A stretch of 31,768 bases of DNA from CAYINU01 sp964364855 (lineage in GTDB: Bacteria > Margulisbacteria > Marinamargulisbacteria > CAYINU01). Made by a program: the position numbers and the translations under genes. Position 1 is the stretch's first letter; the number at the start of each line of letters is the position of its first letter. Below, one piece after another: positions 1 to 7,730 of the stretch. The DNA lies in assembly GCA_964364855.1 (NCBI GenBank), contig CAYINU010000009.1:1-31768 (forward strand), given 5' to 3'. The notes under the pieces are model-generated. The model searched no databases. It saw nothing but the letters and a program-made list of their open reading frames with translations, and had not been told where the DNA came from.

Positions 1-1623
1 TACCAAAAACTGGTCTCGTTGGGTGGGTTTTTTAGGCAATGCTGGGCAGTTTATGACACACTCAAGCGAGCCCAGGGACGGGTAGATTTTGACGATTTAT
101 TGCGATTGGCCCTAACGGCCGTCCGTCTGTCGGATGTTGCGGCCGATCTACATGCACAGTATCCGGTGGTGTTGGTGGACGAATTTCAAGACACCGGTAC
201 CGCGGAATGGGAGTTAATCAAAGCCGTCTCGGGTACGAACGACCCACTACCTAGCGAGCGATTGATGGTGGTCGGAGATGTCAAACAGTCTATCTATGGG
301 TTCAAGGGTGCCCAACCGGGACGAATGACCCAAATGATAGCGGCATGCCGCACGTCGTTGCCGCATGCACACTGCATGTTGGCAGATAATTTTCGGTCTT
401 TGCCGGCCATCGTGGAGTTTGTAAATGGATTTTTTGCCCAAGCCTTTCAGACGGCCTATGGTGATTTCCGTTTGACCTATCAGCCGATCAATTGCCGCCA
501 GGCTCATGCGCCGGGTGCCGTGGGGTTGGCGATGGTTGCGCCACAAGATATCCATGCCGCTATCCGTACACAGGTGCGTCGGCTGATACAAAACGGATAC
601 CGGTATTCGGACATTGCCATTTTGGTCCGGCAAAAATCCAGCATTGACCCGATTCGAAAGGCCTTAGTAACCGAAGGCATTCCGGTCTTGATCCATGCGG
701 GACAGGGCTTTTTCCAGCGCCAAGAAGTGGTCGACGTTCTGATGTTGATCCAAGTGCTCAGCCGGCCCGATGATGCTGTGGCTTGGGTCGGTATGTTGGC
801 ATCGCCTTGGATCGGAATTTCGGATGACAGCATTGCCAAGTGGGTCGAAAACGGGGAGGGGTGGGAAGCAATGCAAAACTTGGACTTGCCACCCGTCGAA
901 CGGGAGCGAGTCGTCCAATGGGTCGCTCGCTTTGGTCGGTGGGAGATGCAAAGACGTGTGTGGCCCTTGTCGGCTGTTCTGTTGATGGCGCTTGAGGAAA
1001 TGGGGTGGTTTGGGTATCTGCAGCAAGCAGAGGACGGCCCGCAAAAGGTGGCCAATCTCCATAAGCTTATTCAAATGGTGGCAGAGCTGGAGCAAGATGC
1101 ACAAATGGGCCTCTTGGACCTTGAACACGCCCTAACCCACCATGTGCTACAACGCACGCTAGAGCCTGACGAGCCCGCCTCGGACGGCATTGATGCGGTG
1201 AAAATAATGACCGTGCATGCGGCAAAAGGCCTGGAGTTTCCGGCTGTCGTATTGCCGGGGCTGGAGATTCCGTTTCATTTTGGGAAGGCCGATCGGATTT
1301 ATCTGTCGGAGGCTCATGGGATGGCGATGTCACTGGGTTCCCTTCTGCCAGGTGAAAATCGGCTGCGGACACAGATTCGGGACCGGGTAGTGGGCCAGGC
1401 TTTGGACGAGGAATTGCGCCTGTTTTATGTGGGATGTACCCGTGCTAAAGAAACCCTAGTCCTGATTGCGGGGAGCACTGAATTTCCGAATGCGGCGGAA
1501 CAACCGGGTTCAGTCTGGGAAATGTTAGCCCAGCAGGTACGCAACTTTGTGCCCGGCAAAGGGGTGACATTCGGATTTGGCTTTCTACCGGACTGGACCC
1601 AGAGGGTGTCTGAAAAGCCGTGA
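1..1623 (+). CDS. UvrD/AddA-type superfamily 1 DNA helicase, 5'-truncated by the window
   Basis: The frame is open from base 1, so the N-terminal Walker A part lies outside; 540 residues are visible. SF1A helicase motifs occur in order: VDFDDLL (about residues 28-34), Walker B DEFQDT (60-65), GDVKQSIYGFKGA (about 99-111), NFRS, TVHAAKGLEFP (motif V) and LFYVGCTRAKETL (motif VI, about 474-486). The GLEFP form of motif V and the spacing fit AddA/RecB-like helicases that act in double-strand break processing. AddA normally carries a PD-(D/E)XK nuclease domain of some hundreds of residues after motif VI. Here only about 55 residues follow, and the stop lies inside a 124-bp inverted-repeat element. 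The protein is therefore either a nuclease-less UvrD/PcrA-like helicase or an AddA cut short by that element. No AddB is visible in the window. Family membership is secure; the exact name is not. Confidence 0.85.
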   Translation, partial: YQKLVSLGGFFRQCWAVYDTLKRAQGRVDFDDLLRLALTAVRLSDVAADLHAQYPVVLVDEFQDTGTAEWELIKAVSGTNDPLPSERLMVVGDVKQSIYGFKGAQPGRMTQMIAACRTSLPHAHCMLADNFRSLPAIVEFVNGFFAQAFQTAYGDFRLTYQPINCRQAHAPGAVGLAMVAPQDIHAAIRTQVRRLIQNGYRYSDIAILVRQKSSIDPIRKALVTEGIPVLIHAGQGFFQRQEVVDVLMLIQVLSRPDDAVAWVGMLASPWIGISDDSIAKWVENGEGWEAMQNLDLPPVERERVVQWVARFGRWEMQRRVWPLSAVLLMALEEMGWFGYLQQAEDGPQKVANLHKLIQMVAELEQDAQMGLLDLEHALTHHVLQRTLEPDEPASDGIDAVKIMTVHAAKGLEFPAVVLPGLEIPFHFGKADRIYLSEAHGMAMSLGSLLPGENRLRTQIRDRVVGQALDEELRLFYVGCTRAKETLVLIAGSTEFPNAAEQPGSVWEMLAQQVRNFVPGKGVTFGFGFLPDWTQRVSEKP

Positions 1624-1724
1624 TGCTGCGTCATTGCTCACCTTCGCGTGCTCACTGTAGCGCTGCTACAGCTCCGCGCGCTCAGGCTCGCATTCCTTGC
1701 CTGACGGCTTTTCAGGCACCCTCT
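1601..1724. repeat. 124-bp inverted-repeat element (MITE-like) at convergent gene ends
   Basis: The arms 1601-1621 and 1704-1724 are inverted copies of 21 nt with one mismatch (T/C at the ninth base). Inside is a perfect 7-bp hairpin, CTGTAGC-gct-GCTACAG at 1655-1671, flanked by CGCG on both sides. The left arm encodes the last seven codons of the helicase ORF. The right arm touches the stop codon of the opposite-strand phosphatase gene. It may be a small non-autonomous mobile element, or a structured bidirectional terminator for the two convergent genes. No U-tract follows the stems, so a classic intrinsic terminator is less likely. Confidence 0.7.
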
Positions 1725-3238
1725 TAGAGGGCGAATTTGATGTCTAGCATGGTTTCGTCGTCACTTAAATGCGTGTCGCCGCAAAACGCTTGGACAGCGT
1801 GTTGAACTTCAGTGATAACCCCTTCTGCGGAACTGCCGACTTGGGCCTGTAAAATCGTTTCCAGACGGGAGGTGCCAAATTGTTCGTGCGCAATATTGAT
1901 TGCCTCAGTGACCCCGTCGGAGTAGACAAAGATGTGATCACCACTGCCCAACTGCACGGTGTGAGTCGTGTAACGGGCTGCCTGATCGATGCCCAGTACC
2001 AATTCGGCTCCGTCGGACAACGCTAGGAGTTCACCTGAAGTCCGAACCACGTAGGGCGGATTGTGACCCGCGATGGCGTATCGCAATTCACCCGTTTTGA
2101 GATTAAGAGCCCCATAAAACACCGTTACAAAAACCGAAGGATCTTGATCCTCGGTGAGTTTTTGGTTGACCCGTGTTAAGGTTTCGCCGGGATCGTCGGT
2201 GTCAGAACCGATGGATCGGATATAGGTTTTGGCGACTGCCATAAACAAGGCAGCCGGCACGCCCTTTCCCGATACGTCGCCCACTGTGAAGCAAAGCCAA
2301 TCTTTTTTGCGGAAAAAATCATACAAATCCCCGCCCACTGCTTTGGCAGGTTCCAAGAACGCGTGAATCGTCGTTTTGGTGTCGGATCCGATATCAAAAT
2401 GCTGAGGCAGGAGGCCCTGTTGGATATTGTGGGCAATTTTGAGTTCGCTTTCGATGCGTTCTTTGGCAGCGGTTGTTTCTTTGAGGTTTTGCACATATTG
2501 CATAATCATGGTTTCCATTTGGATAAATGCCGTAGCCAAGGTCCCGATTTCGTCGAAGGATTTTTGGGCCAGGTTTTTGACTATGTATTGCGAATCATGG
2601 GGGCGCAGAAAGGTATGCTGGGACAACAATGTGGTGTAGTGGGTCAAATTGATCAGGGGTATCGAAATGCGCCGGATGCCGATATACGCAAAAATCACAC
2701 TCAAGATAAACAGAATAATGATGACCAGCTGCTGGATCATAATCGCGTGATAGATATGAGTGAGAATCAAATCGTGATCCATGCCGACATGCACAATCAC
2801 GGGCGATTGGTTCAGGATGGGTTTAGAGACATTTAAAAACGTACCCAGGCCCGCCACATGGATGATCTGAATCCGGCGGGTGGTTTTAAACTTGCCGGCG
2901 TCAATGGCTTTGTCAAAAACGTCCTGGTTTTGCGTCGGGATGGCGCTAACGAGAATCTTTCCGGCTGCATCCGTGACAAAGGCATATCGTAGGCCGTCAA
3001 CGTTAACGTAACTCTCGAAGAAGCTTTGGACAACATCTCGATCCTGAGCGGACAGCAAGGATGAACTGGCGTCGGTGATGGCTTCGGCGATGGCGATGGC
3101 TTTTCCGGTAAATTCTCGGTTGAGATGGGTATATAAATTCCAGCCCGTGAATCCGGAAAATGCAACCGTAATCAAGATAAAAAGCCCGATGATGAAATAG
3201 AGGGTCTTGGTAAATAGTGGGGTATAGCGCCGTTGCAT
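1724..3238 (-). CDS. Membrane-bound RsbU/SpoIIE-type PP2C serine phosphatase with HAMP domain
   Basis: The 504-residue protein has a transmembrane helix at about 11-32, an extracytoplasmic sensor region to about 175, a second helix at about 180-205, a HAMP-like linker and a PP2C (SpoIIE) domain from about 285 to the end. Metal-binding landmarks of the phosphatase are intact: AVGGDLYDFF, VGDVSGKGVPAALFM, AIAGHNPPYV, YSDGVTEA and LSDDETMLDI. Such proteins dephosphorylate anti-sigma-factor antagonists (STAS proteins) in partner-switching pathways. No STAS or RsbW-type partner is encoded nearby. It begins 27 bp after bioA and may be read through from the long upstream operon, but a -10-like TACAAT lies 6 nt before its ATG. 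Its stop abuts the inverted-repeat element. Confidence 0.9.
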   Translation of the reverse strand: MQRRYTPLFTKTLYFIIGLFILITVAFSGFTGWNLYTHLNREFTGKAIAIAEAITDASSSLLSAQDRDVVQSFFESYVNVDGLRYAFVTDAAGKILVSAIPTQNQDVFDKAIDAGKFKTTRRIQIIHVAGLGTFLNVSKPILNQSPVIVHVGMDHDLILTHIYHAIMIQQLVIIILFILSVIFAYIGIRRISIPLINLTHYTTLLSQHTFLRPHDSQYIVKNLAQKSFDEIGTLATAFIQMETMIMQYVQNLKETTAAKERIESELKIAHNIQQGLLPQHFDIGSDTKTTIHAFLEPAKAVGGDLYDFFRKKDWLCFTVGDVSGKGVPAALFMAVAKTYIRSIGSDTDDPGETLTRVNQKLTEDQDPSVFVTVFYGALNLKTGELRYAIAGHNPPYVVRTSGELLALSDGAELVLGIDQAARYTTHTVQLGSGDHIFVYSDGVTEAINIAHEQFGTSRLETILQAQVGSSAEGVITEVQHAVQAFCGDTHLSDDETMLDIKFAL

Positions 3239-3244
3239 AGTCCT

Positions 3245-3250
3245 ATTGTA
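3245..3250 (-). promoter_or_regulatory. -10-like TACAAT just upstream of the phosphatase start
   Basis: On the minus strand TACAAT (5 of 6 to consensus) is followed by 6 nt and then the ATG at 3238. No convincing -35 is seen 15-18 nt upstream. If active it would give a leaderless or nearly leaderless mRNA. Confidence 0.3.
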
Positions 3251-3265
3251 AAGGGACTTGGAAAA

Positions 3266-4579
3266 TTAAGAAAGCGCTCTACCGGATAGTGTTTTTTGTA
3301 GAACACGCCGAATTTTTGTGACGATGTCGCGGATTTGCGGCGGTGTCATGCAAAGTGGTAAAAAGACATATATCGTGTCACCCAATGGTCGCAAGATCAG
3401 CTGGTGCGAGAGCCCATTTTTAAATAGCTGATACCCGGTTCTCTGCGCAGTAGGGAATGGTTGGCCGTTGGCCGTTTTGACATCCAATGCGGCAATAAGC
3501 CCCAACTGCCGGAGGTTGTGGACCCAGGGCAAATCGGACAATGCGACCCATGCCAGACCGAGCGCATCGGATAGGGCGCGAACCCGTTGGGGCGTATCGG
3601 GGTTTTCCAGCAATCGAATGCTGGCCAACGCTGCGGCACAGGCAAGGGGATTGGCGCAAAAGGTATGGCCATGGAAGAAGGTTTTGTTTTGGGCATAATC
3701 ACCGTAAAAGGCATCGTAAACCGTTTGTGTAGTAAGGGTGGCCCCGAGGGGCAAGGTGCCATTGGTGAGTGATTTTGACAGACAAATAAAATCGGGAGGG
3801 ATACCCGCGGATTCAAAAGCAAAACGATGGCCTGTGCGGTAGAACCCGGTAGCTACCTCATCGACGATAAAGTGCACCCCATGATGATGGGCCAGGTCAT
3901 AAGCCGCTTTTAAATAATGCGTACTGTAAAAACGCATGCCGCCTGCGGCTTGGACCAACGGCTCGACGATCATGGCCGCGATGGTACTGTCGGAGGTTTC
4001 TAATGCGTGTCGGAGGGCAGCCAGGCTGACGGCCTCGGCATCAGCGGGGGAAGGTATCGTAAGCGATGGAAAAAAAAGGGGGGAGAAATGGCGGTGAAAC
4101 TGGGCGGACTGGCTGATGCTCATCGTGCCGATGGTATCACCGTGATAGCTGCCACCTAGTGACAGGAATTGTTTTTTTTCAGGCTGTCCCCGGTTGACCC
4201 AATATTGCAAAGACAATTTCAAGGCGACTTCGACGGCCGTAGACCCATTATCTGAGTAAAATACCCGACGGATGCCGGGTGGCATTAGTCGAACCAAGGC
4301 CTCAGATAACAGAATGGCGGGCTCATGCGTAAATCCGGCGAATAGCACATGATCTAAATGCCGTGTCTGGTCCCGCAGTGCTTTCATCACCGCGGGATGG
4401 TTATGCCCATGCAGATTGCACCACCAGGACGAAAGGGTATCGTAGTACCACTGGCCGTTGGCATCGTACAGCCGGCAGCCCTTCGCCCGGGTAATCATCA
4501 CCGGCGGAAAGGCCTCATGGTCTTTCATCTGGGTGTACGGATGCCAGTTGTGCGCCAGATCACGTGCAATCCAGTTCAT
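3266..4579 (-). CDS. bioA: Adenosylmethionine-8-amino-7-oxononanoate aminotransferase
   Basis: BioA is a PLP enzyme that transfers an amino group from S-adenosylmethionine to KAPA, giving DAPA, the third step of the biotin ring pathway. The 437-residue length is typical. Visible family features are the N-terminal HPYTQM segment, SSWWCNLHGHNHP, SLGGSYHGDTIG, VDEVATGFYRTG (cofactor-contacting Asp) and LSKSLTNGTLPLG, whose Lys (about 268) should form the Schiff base. The conserved tryptophan pair and the HPYTQM motif separate BioA from general ornithine-type aminotransferases. Its ATG overlaps the bioD stop by 4 bp (ATGA), which implies translational coupling. It is the last biotin gene of the cluster. 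Confidence 0.97.
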   Translation of the reverse strand: MNWIARDLAHNWHPYTQMKDHEAFPPVMITRAKGCRLYDANGQWYYDTLSSWWCNLHGHNHPAVMKALRDQTRHLDHVLFAGFTHEPAILLSEALVRLMPPGIRRVFYSDNGSTAVEVALKLSLQYWVNRGQPEKKQFLSLGGSYHGDTIGTMSISQSAQFHRHFSPLFFPSLTIPSPADAEAVSLAALRHALETSDSTIAAMIVEPLVQAAGGMRFYSTHYLKAAYDLAHHHGVHFIVDEVATGFYRTGHRFAFESAGIPPDFICLSKSLTNGTLPLGATLTTQTVYDAFYGDYAQNKTFFHGHTFCANPLACAAALASIRLLENPDTPQRVRALSDALGLAWVALSDLPWVHNLRQLGLIAALDVKTANGQPFPTAQRTGYQLFKNGLSHQLILRPLGDTIYVFLPLCMTPPQIRDIVTKIRRVLQKTLSGRALS

Positions 4580-5262
4580 AGGCCTTCCTCCATTCGGGCC
4601 AAAATGCGGTTTCCCATTTTAACAATTTCGGTTTCTGATGGTGGAGACGATAAGGATGCCAAGACGGGGACACCGGACAGCGCCTCAATAATGAGGGGGT
4701 TATCGGCGGCCACCTCGGCAGAGACGTCTGAGATACCATTAAGCACAACGCCGATCACGGGGATCTGGCGGCTACGCAGGGCCAACACAGTCAGCAGGGT
4801 GTGATTGAGGGTACCCAATTGGTTTGCTGCGACGACCAAGGTTGGCAGAGCGCATCTGCCCAGTATGTCCAATGTGGTTTCTTTTTCTGTCACAGGCACT
4901 GCGACCCCGCCGCTGCCTTCGATCAGCACCATGTCAAAGCGGTTGCGAAGGGTTTGGGTTGCCGCTATCAATCGTTCCCCCGAAATGGCAACCCCGGCGT
5001 GGCGTGCTGCCAAATGGGGGGATGCCGCCAAAGCGAAGCAATAGGGACACCGCAAGGGCAACAAATGCCGATCCGCGGTGTGGTTTCGGATATGGTCATG
5101 GACCTGGATGTCAGAGGGGGTAACACTACCGGACTGCACCCATTTTTGGGTGGTTACCTGCCATCCGCGCTGGTCAAAAAAGCGGGCGAGGTGACCAGTC
5201 ACGACGGTTTTCCCGATGTTGGTGGAGGTGCCCGTGACAAACAGCGCTAAGGGTTTTTGCAC
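4576..5262 (-). CDS. bioD: Dethiobiotin synthetase
   Basis: BioD closes the ureido ring of DAPA with CO2 and ATP. From the chosen GTG start the protein has 228 residues and opens with the P-loop TGTSTNIGKT (residues 10-19), the family's N-terminal hallmark. EGSGGVAVPV is the second signature (usually EGAGGL.VP). The usual KPVQTG segment reads QKWVQSG, keeping the Lys and Ser-Gly. The GTG at 5262 is preceded by GAGG at about 9 nt and places the P-loop at the usual distance from the start. ATGs at 5289 and 5313 are in frame but would add residues unlike the family and lengthen the overlap with bioC. The bioC overlap is 16 bp with the GTG start. Confidence 0.93.
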   Translation of the reverse strand: MQKPLALFVTGTSTNIGKTVVTGHLARFFDQRGWQVTTQKWVQSGSVTPSDIQVHDHIRNHTADRHLLPLRCPYCFALAASPHLAARHAGVAISGERLIAATQTLRNRFDMVLIEGSGGVAVPVTEKETTLDILGRCALPTLVVAANQLGTLNHTLLTVLALRSRQIPVIGVVLNGISDVSAEVAADNPLIIEALSGVPVLASLSSPPSETEIVKMGNRILARMEEGL

Positions 5263-5990
5263 AGTAAAAATACCTCGTAGCTGCACCATATACCCCCCCA
5301 ATTTTGGTGCCAAAACGCTTCCATTTGTTGCAATTGTCGAGGCCCCTGTAGAAGAGAGAAGCCTCCTTCATAAGTGCCCGTACGATGGATGCTGCGCAAT
5401 AGGCTGTGGACGCTGGGAAAACGACGTTTGCATTCCCAGCGGGTCAATACCAGCCGGTAGGGTGAACAAAGGGTTGCCAAAGACTCGGCGTCCAAAAAGG
5501 ATTGGGCTGGCAAACGAACCGTTTTTTTCCGGCATGCGGAAAGGACTGCCGAAAGTTCGGAAAATGTACCCGGGCCAAATAGACTCAAGGCAATCGCGCT
5601 ATGCAGGGGGATGCGGTCCAAAAGCGCTGTCAGTGACCTTGCCGGGGAAGGCAGCCAATGCAAGCAGGCATTGGCGGTTACTAGCCCCGTGTCTGCGGGA
5701 AAGGTCACCGCTTGTGCCTGGCCCACTGCCCAAGTCACGTTGGGCAAGGCTTTTTTTTGGGCCTGAGTTACCATTTCTGGGGCAGAGTCGGTGCTGGAGA
5801 TGGGGTTTTCGGGATAACGGTTATGGAGCTGGGCTGTCCATAGGCCAGTCCCACAGCCCAATTCGACAATACGTCCCTGGAGAGTACTTGGCAGTTGCGC
5901 AGCCAGGCGCTCGGCCGCCCATTGCTGGATTTGGCTTTCGGCATCATAAGTATGTGCGCGGCGGGAAAAAGGTGAGACGGCAGTGCACAT
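5247..5990 (-). CDS. bioC: Malonyl-ACP O-methyltransferase
   Basis: BioC methylates malonyl-ACP so that it can be elongated to pimeloyl-ACP by the fatty-acid machinery. The 247-residue protein has the N-terminal FSRRAHTYD (8-16), the SAM-binding motif VELGCGTG (42-49), the post-II acidic TDSAPEM (67-73) and the BioC-specific FGPGTFSEL (138-146). The FGPGTF motif and the position between bioH-like and bioD genes make BioC far more likely than a generic class I methyltransferase. Its ATG shares one base with the TGA of the upstream esterase gene (TGATG). Confidence 0.93.
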   Translation of the reverse strand: MCTAVSPFSRRAHTYDAESQIQQWAAERLAAQLPSTLQGRIVELGCGTGLWTAQLHNRYPENPISSTDSAPEMVTQAQKKALPNVTWAVGQAQAVTFPADTGLVTANACLHWLPSPARSLTALLDRIPLHSAIALSLFGPGTFSELSAVLSACRKKTVRLPAQSFLDAESLATLCSPYRLVLTRWECKRRFPSVHSLLRSIHRTGTYEGGFSLLQGPRQLQQMEAFWHQNWGGIWCSYEVFLLCKNP

Positions 5991-6619
5991 CAGCAGGTCT
6001 CGCTTTCATTTTCATAACCCGGATTAAAAAAGGGGATGTGGCCGCTATCGGCGATGATCTGCAACGAAACGCCAGCCGATTGGGCTAGCGGTACTGTTTG
6101 GGCCAGCAGCGCGACCGGATCATGCTGTCCGTGGACCAGCCTTGCCCCCGCGACGCAAAGGTCTTGGGCCGTGATGTGATAGTCATACAAGGTGTCAAAC
6201 GTATCACAGGCCAAGCCAACCATCCGGGGCAGTGCCTCTTTTAGGACGGCTTCCACTTGGCGATAGACCCGCCGGGGGAAAATGCACTGCCGGTAAAATC
6301 CCTCCAAAAACCGGACGGGGTCTGCATCCAGCTCGATTCGCATGGGGTCCAATGCGACATGGTCAAACCCCGGGCAGATCCCCACCAATGTCAGCCGATG
6401 GATCTCCTCGGGATTTTGTAGCACCCACCGCAACCCTCGATATCCCCCCAGCGACACGCCGATCAGATGAACGCGGTGACCCAATTGGCGCAGATGTCGG
6501 ATGGTGTCTGACGGGTCGGTGGTGGCCGTATCTAGTACGATGGCGTCAGGAAAGCGGATACGAAACAGCGATGCGGGCAGGGCCCATCCGGGGATCAGAA
6601 CGGTTTGGGTTGTGATCAT
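5990..6619 (-). CDS. bioH: Compact alpha/beta hydrolase, probable pimeloyl-ACP methyl ester esterase (BioH role)
   Basis: The 209-residue alpha/beta hydrolase opens with LIPGWALPASLF, has a nucleophile elbow GVSLGG (Ser56), an acid in HGQHDP (Asp167) and a histidine in SGHIPFF (His194), so the triad is complete. In biotin synthesis BioH removes the methyl group added by BioC and frees pimeloyl-ACP for BioF. The gene lies exactly between bioF and bioC with a 4-bp ATGA overlap on the bioF side, which supports this role. The ATG at 6619 was chosen because the hydrolase fold starts there; the longer frame to 6757 runs into bioF. E. coli BioH is about 256 residues, so this is a short form and could instead be a BioG-type non-homologous replacement. 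The symbol reflects inferred role. Confidence 0.78.
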   Translation of the reverse strand: MITTQTVLIPGWALPASLFRIRFPDAIVLDTATTDPSDTIRHLRQLGHRVHLIGVSLGGYRGLRWVLQNPEEIHRLTLVGICPGFDHVALDPMRIELDADPVRFLEGFYRQCIFPRRVYRQVEAVLKEALPRMVGLACDTFDTLYDYHITAQDLCVAGARLVHGQHDPVALLAQTVPLAQSAGVSLQIIADSGHIPFFNPGYENESETC

Positions 6620-7728
6620 AGGACAGCCGATAAGACGTCGATCAGCTGACCCAGTTCCTCTTGCGGCATCAGTGAATTCAATGTTAAGCGGATACGGGCC
6701 TGGTCTTTGGGCACACTCGGATAGCGAATCGGACGTGCCCAAAACCCCGCTTCGCACAAGGCGTTGGCAACTGCCGTGGCCCGCTCATCAGTTCCCAGAA
6801 CGATCGGGACAATGGGCGTGCTTCCCAAGGCCTGAATACCGCGCTCTGCCAGGGTATTCCGGAACCACTGTGTGGTTTCCAGCAGTCTTTGACGATGGGT
6901 GGGTTCTTGCGCGAGCAACGCGAGCGCGGCGCGGTTCGCGGCGGCAATCATCGGGGGTACGGCTGTGGCATAGATCAGACTGCGGCAGTGCTGGATGAGG
7001 TGTTCCCGGCGAACCGCGGGGCCAGCAAAATAGGCCCCGAACCCCCCCAGCGCTTTTCCAAACGTTCCCATGACCCAGTCAACGGCCTTTTCCACGCCAT
7101 AAACGGCCGTCATCCCAGCCCCGTTGTCCCCGTAGACGCCAGTCGCGTGAGACTCGTCCACATACAATTCGGCGCCATAGTGTGTTTTAATGCGGACCAG
7201 CTCAGCGAGGTCAGAGATATCGCCGTCCATACTAAACACGGATTCGGTGACGATTAACAGTCGCTTGCTTTCGGATCGATGGATGGACAGTAAGGACTTT
7301 AGGTGGGCCCAGTCCAGATGCCGAAACCGCAAAAACCGTGAGCCGGATAAGCGAACACCGTCCACAATGCTGGCATGACACAGGCGGTCCATAAGTACCA
7401 GATCCGACGGCCCCACAATGGCGGATAGGATGCCCACATTGGCTGAAAAACCGGCGTTTAAAAATAGGGCGCTCTCCGTTTGCTTTAACTGGGCGACGTC
7501 GGTTTCCAATGCATGAAAAACGGCAGTGTCCCCGCTGAGTAAACGAGACCCAGTAGCGCCGAAACCATAGGTTCCCCATGCCTGTTGGGCAGCTGCCCAC
7601 AGCGCCGGATGGCCAGACAAGCCCAAATAGTCGTTGGAGCACAAGTCCAAATATCGCTTACCTGCGATGACAACATAGGGCCCTTGCCGTCCATCAACGG
7701 GCTTTAAGGTCCTCAGCGGGGCGATCAA
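6616..7728 (-). CDS. bioF: 8-amino-7-oxononanoate synthase
   Basis: BioF condenses pimeloyl-ACP with alanine, the first dedicated ring-building step. The 370-residue protein is a full-length alpha-oxoamine synthase: SNDYLGLSGHP near the N terminus, GFGATGSRLLSG, FLNAGFSANVG, VDESHATGVYG and GTFGKALGGFGAY, whose Lys (about 226) should bind PLP. Glycine C-acetyltransferase is the main alternative, but the following bioH-bioC-bioD-bioA genes decide it. The ATG lies 2 bp after the ftsZ stop, so the biotin genes are probably transcribed together with the division genes. Confidence 0.95.
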   Translation of the reverse strand: MIAPLRTLKPVDGRQGPYVVIAGKRYLDLCSNDYLGLSGHPALWAAAQQAWGTYGFGATGSRLLSGDTAVFHALETDVAQLKQTESALFLNAGFSANVGILSAIVGPSDLVLMDRLCHASIVDGVRLSGSRFLRFRHLDWAHLKSLLSIHRSESKRLLIVTESVFSMDGDISDLAELVRIKTHYGAELYVDESHATGVYGDNGAGMTAVYGVEKAVDWVMGTFGKALGGFGAYFAGPAVRREHLIQHCRSLIYATAVPPMIAAANRAALALLAQEPTHRQRLLETTQWFRNTLAERGIQALGSTPIVPIVLGTDERATAVANALCEAGFWARPIRYPSVPKDQARIRLTLNSLMPQEELGQLIDVLSAVL

Positions 7729-7730
7729 TG

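Noticed and set aside
247..1372. Several minus-strand ORFs of 100-180 codons inside the helicase gene
   Set aside because: They are antisense to a region with clear helicase motifs, overlap one another and have no ribosome-binding sites or recognisable domains.
2363..2836. Plus-strand 157-codon ORF opposite the phosphatase gene
   Set aside because: The opposite strand carries an intact PP2C protein; this frame has no family pattern.
5216..6088. 290-codon plus-strand ORF opposite bioC/bioD
   Set aside because: It lies antisense to two well-supported biotin genes and shows low-complexity composition typical of shadow frames.
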